Source: an uncultured Duncaniella sp.
GTDB taxonomy: Bacteria; Bacteroidota; Bacteroidia; Bacteroidales; Muribaculaceae
Length of the DNA: 64,000 bases
Reading direction: 5' to 3'
Assembly (NCBI GenBank): GCA_910577255.1
Contig: CAJTMH010000001.1
Coordinates: 558,001 to 622,000, forward strand
Below, in pieces: positions 9,855 through 16,951 of this stretch (within the stretch, counting starts at the first letter, position 1; each line of letters starts with the position of its first letter). Made by a program: the position numbers and the translations under genes. Below the pieces are notes generated by a model, which ran no database searches, was not told the DNA's origin, and saw only the letters and a program-made list of their open reading frames with translations.

Positions 9855-10103
9855 CTCCACACCATCTCCCCATGTGATAAATTTATGCCATTACCGTGTT
9901 TTTCACCCGATAAAAATCGAGAAATCACACCAAATCGCCTCAACAAGATAAAAAAATTGGAAAAAGATTTGGTGTTTTATGAAAAAAGCCCTACCTTTGC
10001 AATGCTTTTTGAGAGCAGGCCATCAAGAGCGATGGAAAAACGACCTCAAAGCACGTAAAAATCTAAGATTTCATCAAAATTTGGCGAAATCCTAAATCTC
10101 CAA
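9855..10103. other. Intergenic stretch between the two tRNA genes
   Basis: I find no convincing gene here. An 82-codon open frame at 9810-10058 starts inside the tRNA-Arg promoter, is lysine- and proline-rich without recognisable features, and is rejected. The stretch holds the tRNA-Ser promoter and about 100 bases of transcribed leader. The leader contains a small possible hairpin (GATTTC...GAAATC, about 10066-10090). Confidence 0.6.
9968..9999 (+). promoter_or_regulatory. Promoter of tRNA-Ser
   Basis: TTTG at 9968-9971, 20 bases, then TACCTTTG at 9992-9999 is an exact match to the Bacteroidota promoter pattern. The mature tRNA starts about 105 bases further on, so the primary transcript carries an unusually long 5' leader for a tRNA. 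Confidence 0.75.
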
Positions 10104-10190
10104 GGAGAGGTGGGTGAGTGGCTGAAACCACCAGTTTGCTAAACTGACGTAGGAGCAATCCTACCACGAGTTCGAATCTCGTCCTCTCCG
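10104..10190 (+). tRNA. tRNA-Ser(GCU)
   Basis: An 87-base class II tRNA. Acceptor GGAGAGG pairs with CCTCTCC, with discriminator G. The anticodon loop TTGCTAA has anticodon GCT (10138-10140), reading AGC/AGU serine codons. A long variable arm (TAGGAGCAATCCTA) is present, as expected for serine tRNAs, and the T loop is TTCGAAT. No CCA end is encoded. Confidence 0.93.
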
Positions 10191-10201
10191 CAAATACATT
10201 G

Positions 10202-10228
10202 AAAGCTCGCTGAAATTCAGCGGGCTTT
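10202..10228 (+). terminator. Intrinsic terminator of tRNA-Ser
   Basis: AAAGCTCGCTGAA (10202-10214) pairs with TTCAGCGGGCTTT (10216-10228) with one G-U pair, and is followed by TATTTTTATT. Confidence 0.85.
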
Positions 10229-10286
10229 TATTTTTATTATCATTAGATAGTAGAAACACATCCATAATATAAATCGTAGCAGCATC

Positions 10287-10787
10287 ATGACGATACGTGA
10301 ATTTGAATCTTATTTCAAAGCCCTATACCTACCGTTAGGTATGTATGCCTTGCGTATTGTCGAAGATATTGATCAGGCTGAGGACACAGTGCAGGAAGCA
10401 TTCGCAAAGGCTTGGATACAAGTAGAGGGCGGCGCTGAGATTGGCAATTTCAAGTCATACATTTACCGGATGGTCAGAAATGAAGCTATTTCCATTCTCC
10501 GTCAGCGTAAAACAAATATTGCCATCGAGGACGCAGGAGATGTCCCCGAAGAACAGGTTGACACCTCTGAACGCGATGCAAAACTGTGGGCAGCCATCGA
10601 TGACCTCCCCGACCGATGCCGTGAAATATTTCTTATGAGTAAGCGCGATGGCCTATCAAATCAGGAAATCGCCGACGAGCTCGGGTTATCTGTCAGCACT
10701 GTGAAAAATCAGATGTCAAAAGCCTTTGACAAATTACGTACCGCCCTCTCCGAGCATCCTAAAGCGTTTTTCCTCCCCTTTCTATAA
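10287..10787 (+). CDS. ECF sigma-70 factor, FecI-like
   Basis: 166 residues, the usual size for an extracytoplasmic-function sigma factor. Region 2 (residues about 8-75) contains YALRIVEDIDQAEDTVQEAFAKAW and a region 2.4-like segment (FKSYIYRMVRNEAISILRQRK). Region 4 (about 100-155) has the helix-turn-helix LSNQEIADELGLSVSTVKNQM. It heads a run of genes for an outer-membrane protein, a membrane anti-sigma-like protein and a TonB-dependent receptor. By analogy with FecI-FecR-FecA it should switch on the receptor genes when the receptor signals through the anti-sigma. The ligand is unknown. The last residues (HPKAFFLPFL) are an ordinary ECF tail. Confidence 0.9.
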   Translation: MTIREFESYFKALYLPLGMYALRIVEDIDQAEDTVQEAFAKAWIQVEGGAEIGNFKSYIYRMVRNEAISILRQRKTNIAIEDAGDVPEEQVDTSERDAKLWAAIDDLPDRCREIFLMSKRDGLSNQEIADELGLSVSTVKNQMSKAFDKLRTALSEHPKAFFLPFL

Positions 10788-10789
10788 AA

Positions 10790-10880
10790 AATCTATTTTC
10801 TAATTTTAGAATAGTACTTTTTTCAATTGCTCGCGTCATAGTGGTAAAACAGAGCTGCCCACGGCAGATACTATTAAAAT
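10790..10880 (+). promoter_or_regulatory. Candidate regulatory stretch between sigma factor and its downstream genes
   Basis: The 102-base gap holds an AT-rich inverted repeat (TTCTAA-TT-TTAGAA) followed by ACTTTTTT. After it come GCGTCATAGTGGTAAAAC and a small hairpin CTGCC-CAC-GGCAG (10855-10867). There is no TAnnTTTG box. This would suit a weak attenuator plus a promoter read by the ECF sigma factor itself, but that is inference from position and shape only. Confidence 0.3.
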
Positions 10881-10889
10881 TTTATCACA

Positions 10890-11444
10890 ATGAAACGCTA
10901 CATCATCATTATGCTTCTTATCGCCATGGCCGCTACAGCAATGGCACGTCAACCTGAACGTGGTTACCGCGGATTTCTCGACTGGAATAACGATATCGCA
11001 ACCGAACGCTATGATGACGACCTGAAAATTACTAATTACTATTCGGGTATATCAACGAGCCATGGCTATCAGTTCAATCCAAATATATTTCTTGGAGTCG
11101 GAATCGGAGTAGAAAATTACCGCTCTCTTAACAGATATATAATCCCGGCCTATCTTCATCTACGTACCGATCAGAAATTTGGAATTTTCACTCCTTTCGG
11201 CGAAGTCAGAATAGGATATAATCTCACTGATGGTGGTGGCATCTACTTCTCCCCCGCTATTGGCTACCGTTTCAATTGGGGACGAAAACTCGGAGTCAAC
11301 CTTGGTGTCGGGCTAACTGTGAAAGGGAATAAAGTAGACATCTATGAGTTCTCATACTATGACGGCACGTATATCATCCAGAGTCTTAAGAGAAAAAATG
11401 AGACAAAATGTCTGTTTGCCATTCGCCTTGGCATTGATTTTTGA
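10890..11444 (+). CDS. Small outer-membrane beta-barrel-like protein
   Basis: 184 residues with a signal peptide (MKRYIIIMLLIAMAATAMA). The mature part alternates strands and short turns: HGYQFNPNIFLGVGIGVE, FGIFTPFGEVRIGYNL, GIYFSPAIGYRFNW, KLGVNLGVGLTVKG. It ends in Phe (IRLGIDF), the usual outer-membrane barrel end. It resembles 8-strand porin-like proteins of Bacteroidota; no precise family is claimed. It sits between the sigma factor and the anti-sigma-like gene, 5 bases before the latter's ATG, so it belongs to the same unit and could be a surface accessory of the receptor system or a regulated target. Confidence 0.75.
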   Translation: MKRYIIIMLLIAMAATAMARQPERGYRGFLDWNNDIATERYDDDLKITNYYSGISTSHGYQFNPNIFLGVGIGVENYRSLNRYIIPAYLHLRTDQKFGIFTPFGEVRIGYNLTDGGGIYFSPAIGYRFNWGRKLGVNLGVGLTVKGNKVDIYEFSYYDGTYIIQSLKRKNETKCLFAIRLGIDF

Positions 11445-11449
11445 CAACT

Positions 11450-11893
11450 ATGAAAGAGTCTGATATTAAATTCGTAGCACGTCATTACCGTCAAGGGGCA
11501 TTTTCGACCTCCGCCGGATGGCGAAAACTCGGAATAACCGCGTCTACATGGTGGAGCAAATCCAAAATCGCAGCTGCAATAGCCGGAGTTGTCGTTTTAG
11601 GCGCTACCGCCTCAATCATAATCAACAGGCATTTCATAACCGGTACTTCTGCTGGCAATGAAATAACCACATCTACTCCCGCTACGACACACATCGTCAA
11701 GGCCATAGATTTTGTCGACACCCCCCTACCGGCGGTAGTAGAGGAGATAAATCGTGTATATGATGTCAACGTCACAAATCTCCCTGATGAAGCGTCGTCA
11801 TATCGCCTAACACTTCATTATCAAGGCAATGCTACCGATTTGATAAACACTATCAACGATATCCTTGACACTGACATGCAAATCGAAGAATAA
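11450..11893 (+). CDS. Compact FecR-like anti-sigma protein with a DUF4974-like end
   Basis: 147 residues from the ATG at 11450; a TTG at 11441 is in frame but overlaps the preceding gene's stop. The N-terminus (MKESDIKFVARHYRQGAFS, about 35 residues) would be the cytosolic sigma-binding part. One membrane segment follows (KIAAAIAGVVVLGATASIIIN). The C-terminal 65 residues (KAIDFVDTPLPAVVEEINRV..., VTNLP, LTLHYQGNATDLINTINDIL) match the shape of the DUF4974/STN-like domain that ends FecR proteins. The central FecR domain of ordinary family members (about 300-400 residues in total) is missing. The stop TAA shares its last A with the next gene's ATG, so translation is coupled to the receptor. 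This is presumably the partner of the upstream sigma factor. Confidence 0.7.
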   Translation: MKESDIKFVARHYRQGAFSTSAGWRKLGITASTWWSKSKIAAAIAGVVVLGATASIIINRHFITGTSAGNEITTSTPATTHIVKAIDFVDTPLPAVVEEINRVYDVNVTNLPDEASSYRLTLHYQGNATDLINTINDILDTDMQIEE

Positions 11894-14301
11894 TGAGACG
11901 TATCATAGTTATAATTTGTATCATCTGTTGCTGCACCATGTCATCTGTAGCACAAAAAGTCACTTTGCATGTCCAGGATGAATCCGCCGAGTTGGTATTC
12001 CGCGATCTCATGCGGCAGACCGGCAAAAACTTCGTGTATTCCTCTGACCTGCTTACCGGACTTAGAGTTACAATTGATGCCAACCGCAAACCCCTCAAGA
12101 AAGTATTGGCTCAAATGTTCCGTAATTCTGACATTGAATATAAGATAAAGGGCAATGATGTCATGCTCAAACGCAAACCAAAAGAGAAAAGGACTCGCAT
12201 ACCGGTGTTGAAACGCACTATCCCGACACCTGTCAAAGCTGAAATCCCGCCCACTCTCCTTGACGAGGTAGTGGTTGTCTCAAGCCTTGAAGCCCCCGCA
12301 GTGGAAACCGCCGAAATAGGAGCTAAAAAACTGACAATGGAAGAGATTCTCAATACGCCTACCCTTTTTGGTGAACATGATGTGATAAAGGCATTACATT
12401 TACAACCCGGCATAACAGAAGGGACCGAAGGAATGGCAGGCATGAATGTGCATGGCGGAAATTCTGATGAAAATATGTATCTGTTAGATAACGTCCCCTT
12501 ATACCATGCCAACCATTTCGCAGGATTATTCTCAGCCTTCAATGCCGATGCCATACATCATATAGATTTTTTCAAATCATCAGTACCGGCTAAATACGAT
12601 GGCCGCCTATCCTCTTTTCTTGATGTCAAACTTCGCAATGGCTCTCATGATGGTCATCATGGCTCAGCAAAACTCGGGCTGACATCCGGTTCTTTTAATG
12701 TAAGCGGTCCGATAGGCAAGTCAACAACCTATCTGTTAGCATTACGCAAATCCTGGTATGAACTACTCACTATGCCCATTGTGGCTCTCGCCAATTCAGA
12801 CACATACGAAAAAATTAAATTTCAATACTATTTCATGGATCTGAATGCCAAACTAACGCATAAATTCTCCAAACAGACAAACGGATTCCTTAGCATCTAC
12901 TTTGGCGACGACCTACTGAAAACAGGATCTAAAGACACCGACCCTGACATAAACGGATGGTATGATGATGACAACTTCCGGTTCCATTGGGGCAACCTCA
13001 TGATACATACCGGCATCAACCATACGATACGCCCATCCATGACAGCCGAATTTTCCGCTTCATACACTCGCTTTTTCTCCAGCATGAAACATTACGAGTA
13101 TTACAAGGAGTCCTTTAACGAAACGGACAACTTAACCATCACAAACCTCAGGACAAACAATAATATCAGCGACTGGACACTGCGCGGAGATTTCAACTGG
13201 ACACCTTCAGGGAATCACCATGTAAGATTCGGAGCCAATTACGTGCATCATTCCTTCCTACCTGTCAAGACATCTCGCAAGATATCTTTCAATGACCTGA
13301 CATCCACTTCAAGGGACTCGACTGAAAGATATGAAGCCAATGAATTTAATGCTTATATAGAGGACTCATGGGCCATAAATGAGAAATTCCGGGCCAACAT
13401 CGGCATACATGCCTCCGGATCCTATATTGACTCCCGCTTGCGCCATGGCATAGCCCCTCGTGCATCCATAAGCTACCGTCCATATCCGGATATCGCGGTG
13501 AAAGCGGCCTATTCCCGGACCACACAATACATACATCAGCTAACGCAAAGCTATCTGGCACTTCCGACTGACCAATGGATACCTATCACAGGGAATTTCA
13601 AGCCGCAGACCGCCGACAAAATTTCATTAGGAGCCTATTGGCAATCAACAAGTGGCACATATTCCCTCTCTGCGGAGGGTTATTATAAATGGTCACATAA
13701 CCTTATCGAATACAAAGACGAATATTATCTCTACAATCCCATTGAGATGTGGAACTCGACATTAACCACAGGTCACGGGACCGCCAAAGGCATCGACCTG
13801 AAAGTAGGGAAAAACACCGGAAAACTGACAGGCCACATCAGCTATTCACTTGGTTGGGTCGACCGTACATTTAAGGATAAAAACGGTGGCGTAACCTACC
13901 CTGCCCGCTTTGACAATCGCCATACCATCAACATATTTCTCAATTGGCAGCCAAGCGATAAAGTTAATATAAGCGCAGCCTGGACAGGTCATTCCGGCAA
14001 CAAGTTCACACTAATGCCACAAGTGTGGACAGGCCTCGATACACCCGACAGCCCCATTGATGATATGGTTCCGTTAAAAGAGAAAATCAACAATTATCAA
14101 CTCCCATTCTATCATCGTCTTGATCTTGCGATAACAGTCAAAAACCGTCGTGGCTACTGGACTTATAGTTTTTACAATGCCTATTGCCATCTGAATACCG
14201 TAGCCATAAGACAGAGTCACGACAAAACCGGCAAACCGATATTCCAGAAAGTCAAACTTTTACCAATCATCCCCTCCATATCATACACATGGCTATTCTA
14301 A
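11893..14301 (+). CDS. TonB-dependent outer-membrane receptor with N-terminal STN signalling domain
   Basis: 802 residues. The signal peptide is residues 1-20. Residues about 21-75 (VTLHVQDESAELVFRDLM..., GLRVTIDANRKPLKKVLAQMF) form an STN (secretin/TonB N-terminal) domain, which in FecA-type receptors contacts the anti-sigma protein. A linker with LDEVVVVSS (TonB-box-like) leads straight into the plug domain (LTMEEILNTPTLFGEHDVIKAL..., NVHGGNSDENMYLLDNVPLYH). A 22-strand-type barrel then ends in SYTWLF. The carboxypeptidase-like domain often found between STN and plug in Bacteroidota receptors is absent. The gene is coupled to the anti-sigma in front and overlaps the DUF4249 lipoprotein behind. 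Ligand unknown. Confidence 0.88.
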   Translation: MRRIIVIICIICCCTMSSVAQKVTLHVQDESAELVFRDLMRQTGKNFVYSSDLLTGLRVTIDANRKPLKKVLAQMFRNSDIEYKIKGNDVMLKRKPKEKRTRIPVLKRTIPTPVKAEIPPTLLDEVVVVSSLEAPAVETAEIGAKKLTMEEILNTPTLFGEHDVIKALHLQPGITEGTEGMAGMNVHGGNSDENMYLLDNVPLYHANHFAGLFSAFNADAIHHIDFFKSSVPAKYDGRLSSFLDVKLRNGSHDGHHGSAKLGLTSGSFNVSGPIGKSTTYLLALRKSWYELLTMPIVALANSDTYEKIKFQYYFMDLNAKLTHKFSKQTNGFLSIYFGDDLLKTGSKDTDPDINGWYDDDNFRFHWGNLMIHTGINHTIRPSMTAEFSASYTRFFSSMKHYEYYKESFNETDNLTITNLRTNNNISDWTLRGDFNWTPSGNHHVRFGANYVHHSFLPVKTSRKISFNDLTSTSRDSTERYEANEFNAYIEDSWAINEKFRANIGIHASGSYIDSRLRHGIAPRASISYRPYPDIAVKAAYSRTTQYIHQLTQSYLALPTDQWIPITGNFKPQTADKISLGAYWQSTSGTYSLSAEGYYKWSHNLIEYKDEYYLYNPIEMWNSTLTTGHGTAKGIDLKVGKNTGKLTGHISYSLGWVDRTFKDKNGGVTYPARFDNRHTINIFLNWQPSDKVNISAAWTGHSGNKFTLMPQVWTGLDTPDSPIDDMVPLKEKINNYQLPFYHRLDLAITVKNRRGYWTYSFYNAYCHLNTVAIRQSHDKTGKPIFQKVKLLPIIPSISYTWLF

Positions 14302-15329
14302 ACCGACTGGCAACCACCTGCCTACTGCTTATGCTGACTGCTTGCTATGAGCAATTTACCCCCGATATAAATATCACGCCAGTGCTATGCGTCAATTCAC
14401 TCATCACTGCCGGAGAGCCTATTTGCGTTGATGTAACCCACACCCAGCTTTACACCGACACCTCCTGGAATAAACCGGAGGTAGCCGATGCCGTCATTAA
14501 AATATATGCGAACGGTGAATTGAAAGATCCATCCTACCTTCCGGCCGAAGGAGACGCTATCAAAATCACGGTCGAAAGTGCTACCTATGGCTATGCCGAA
14601 GCCGAAGTCACAGTTCCGGTCCACCCCACGATCCAAAATGTAGAATGGACGCCAACCCTACAGAATTACTGGCACAACGAAATACCGGATTATTCAATGC
14701 TCGCAGACATCACCTTCAACATTCTGGTAAAATTCCAATTCTCCGACCCGGTCGACACACGCGATTATTACCACTTAACATACTCTGATTTCTATAACAA
14801 CGGATATGACGGCGACTACGATCCAGACTATAATGTGTCACATCCTATCAACTCCACCACGTTCTGGAGTGGGACGTTTGAATATGATTCCGAACCTATA
14901 TTTTCCGAGCACATAGGGATATTTGAATCTGTTATGGGAAGTGATTCATTCGGATTCACATTTTTCACCGACACTCAGTTCAGCGGGGAACCCTACACCT
15001 TGCATCTCCAATTCACAAATGCAATCTACCGTGTCAACTCCATTCAATACAATCCCGACCTTTTTGATTGTGGCCTTACAATCACACTCTCGTCAGTATC
15101 CGAGAGCTATTACAAGTGGACTAAATATCTATGGCAAAGAGAAAACGGTTATATCGGAGAACTTGGCGACATAGGTCTCGGAGATCCCTTATGGGCTTAT
15201 AGCAATGTGTCAACCGGAGCCGGAATTGTAGCAGCACGGACTCCTCAGTCATACAATATTAATCTGAAAGACTATCTTGAAGAAACATTCTTCTCAAACA
15301 AGGGCTCTGTCAATCAGCCAACCCGCTAA
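14289..15329 (+). CDS. DUF4249-type lipoprotein paired with the TonB receptor
   Basis: 346 residues from the ATG at 14289, which overlaps the receptor gene by 13 bases; the open frame extends further upstream but only inside the receptor gene. The N-terminus MAILNRLATTCLLLMLTAC is a lipoprotein signal with lipobox LTAC. The mature part (FTPDINITPVLCVNSLI, TQLYTDTSW, VTVPVHPTIQNVEW) has the layout of DUF4249 proteins, which in Bacteroidota are usually encoded directly after STN-type TonB receptors. The role is not established; a surface lipoprotein helping ligand capture is plausible. Its stop overlaps the convergent cardiolipin synthase gene by 4 bases. Confidence 0.8.
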   Translation: MAILNRLATTCLLLMLTACYEQFTPDINITPVLCVNSLITAGEPICVDVTHTQLYTDTSWNKPEVADAVIKIYANGELKDPSYLPAEGDAIKITVESATYGYAEAEVTVPVHPTIQNVEWTPTLQNYWHNEIPDYSMLADITFNILVKFQFSDPVDTRDYYHLTYSDFYNNGYDGDYDPDYNVSHPINSTTFWSGTFEYDSEPIFSEHIGIFESVMGSDSFGFTFFTDTQFSGEPYTLHLQFTNAIYRVNSIQYNPDLFDCGLTITLSSVSESYYKWTKYLWQRENGYIGELGDIGLGDPLWAYSNVSTGAGIVAARTPQSYNINLKDYLEETFFSNKGSVNQPTR

Positions 15330-16795
15330 AGGATAGGGCTCAAGAGCCTGTAAATTGATTCACGCACCTTGTCAAAACGAGGTCGTCTGTTCCATTCTCC
15401 AATCTTCACCCGCACGCACTCTTTCGCATCCTCAAAAAACTGATCAGCCAGACTGCGGGCGGCTTCCGAGGAATACATGACAATATTCTCCTCGAAATTG
15501 TGCTCGAAACTTCTGAAATCAAAATTCGTAGAGCCAAGGGTGGCAAAATCATCATCCACCACCAATACCTTGCCATGAAGCATCCCTGCCTCATATAGGT
15601 ATATCTTAATGCCGGCAAGCAGGCACTCTTCCACATAGCTCTGCGAAGCGTAGGTCAGAAGCGTTGAATCAGCCTGACGTGGCAACATCACACGCACATC
15701 GACACCTGATAGTGCAGCGCTCTCCAAGGCTTTAAGCAACCCTTCGCTCGGAAGGAAATAAGGTGTCTGGATCAGCACTCGCCTTTTTGCATTTGAGATA
15801 GCCTTGAAGAACAGGAGTGCCATATTGCCCCACCGGTTCGTAGGACCTGACGTGACAAGCTGCACCGGGACATTAGCTATGGCACCGCCTCTACCTTGAG
15901 CCACAGAACTCACCTCGTCACACAACAACGGTTGGCCCATGAACTTCCAATCCACAGCGAAATTATATTGCAATCCCGCAACTGCCGGACCGGTGATTCG
16001 CGCTGCTGTATCTCTCCACTTCTTAAACGGCCTTCCGTTTATATAGCGATCCGCGACATTCATTCCGCCTATGTAGCCTATTTTTCCATCTATCACAACC
16101 ACTTTCCTATGATTGCGCCAATTGACCCTGTTTATATGATTAGGGAAAACAAGGCGGAAGAAAGAATGCACCTCCACCCCATACTCTTTCATTCGTTGGA
16201 AAAAATCGCGTCTTCGTGCATCAAATGAACCGATGTAATCATAAATCACTCTCACCTTTACTCCGGCAAGGGCACGGTCCACAAGAATATCGCGCAATTC
16301 TCGGCCCAGTTTGTCATTTGCAATAATATAGAACTGCAGATTTATATATGACTCTGCCCTACGCAGATCATCAAAGAGAGCTTTGAAATGCGTGGCCCCA
16401 TCATTATAGATTTCAATTTCATTGGCCGAATATATTAAAGCACCGGCCACAGAATAGCCAAGCCTTATCAGCTGGCGGTTTTCTATCGAAATCTCGCGGT
16501 CAAGTTTAGGCAACGGCTGAGTAGCCTCTTGCTGAAGCAACTTACGGCGGTTGCGACGCGAAATCATCTTCACATTTTTGATGCTGCGTCCGAAAAAGAA
16601 ATAGAGGACCACTCCCCCCACCGGAAAAAGCAAAAGCCCGGTAACCCAAGCCAATGACTTCAGGGGATTGCGGTTTTCACTCAGCACAATCCCTATCACA
16701 CACATTATCAAAAGTCCGTAAGCCACCAAAAGGCCCCACCAGAGGCCTCCCCATGCGCCAAAAATAAACGAGGTGAGCATTACAAAATCAGTCAT
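15326..16795 (-). CDS. cls: Cardiolipin synthase (phospholipase D family)
   Basis: 489 residues. It makes cardiolipin from two phosphatidylglycerols in the inner membrane. Two N-terminal membrane helices lie at about residues 6-36 and 47-68. Two HKD motifs follow: HRKVVVID (His229, Lys231, Asp236) and HGKVLVVD (His407, Lys409, Asp414), each followed by a GxxN block (IGGMN, LGSTN). Length and layout are those of bacterial ClsA. It is a single-gene unit with its own promoter, divergent from nadE. Confidence in the family is high; phosphatidyl donor preference cannot be read from sequence. Confidence 0.94.
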   Translation of the reverse strand: MTDFVMLTSFIFGAWGGLWWGLLVAYGLLIMCVIGIVLSENRNPLKSLAWVTGLLLFPVGGVVLYFFFGRSIKNVKMISRRNRRKLLQQEATQPLPKLDREISIENRQLIRLGYSVAGALIYSANEIEIYNDGATHFKALFDDLRRAESYINLQFYIIANDKLGRELRDILVDRALAGVKVRVIYDYIGSFDARRRDFFQRMKEYGVEVHSFFRLVFPNHINRVNWRNHRKVVVIDGKIGYIGGMNVADRYINGRPFKKWRDTAARITGPAVAGLQYNFAVDWKFMGQPLLCDEVSSVAQGRGGAIANVPVQLVTSGPTNRWGNMALLFFKAISNAKRRVLIQTPYFLPSEGLLKALESAALSGVDVRVMLPRQADSTLLTYASQSYVEECLLAGIKIYLYEAGMLHGKVLVVDDDFATLGSTNFDFRSFEHNFEENIVMYSSEAARSLADQFFEDAKECVRVKIGEWNRRPRFDKVRESIYRLLSPIL

Positions 16796-16849
16796 TAATT
16801 AGTATGGACAACGTGTCAGAATAGGTTGCTAATATAGGTTCGTCTGCCA

Positions 16850-16879
16850 CAAAGTTAACTTATATTATAAATTTAACAA
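16850..16879 (-). promoter_or_regulatory. Promoter of cls
   Basis: On the minus strand TTG (16879-16877), 19 bases, then TAACTTTG (16857-16850), about 55 bases before the cls start. Confidence 0.7.
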
Positions 16880-16885
16880 AGGATA

Positions 16886-16919
16886 TTTGAGAAAATTTGA
16901 GAATTTATTTCTAATTTCG
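16886..16919 (+). promoter_or_regulatory. Candidate promoter of nadE
   Basis: TTTG at 16886-16889 and TAATTTCG at 16912-16919, 22 bases apart; the -7 box is one base off the TAnnTTTG pattern. The in-frame GTG at 16919 is the last base of this box, which argues against that GTG being the translation start. Confidence 0.45.
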
Positions 16920-16951
16920 TGGTCAAGTTTATCCCAAAACTCACATCTATA

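Noticed and set aside
9810..10058. 82-codon plus-strand open frame between the tRNA genes
   Set aside because: It overlaps the tRNA-Arg promoter and the tRNA-Ser promoter and shows no coding character.
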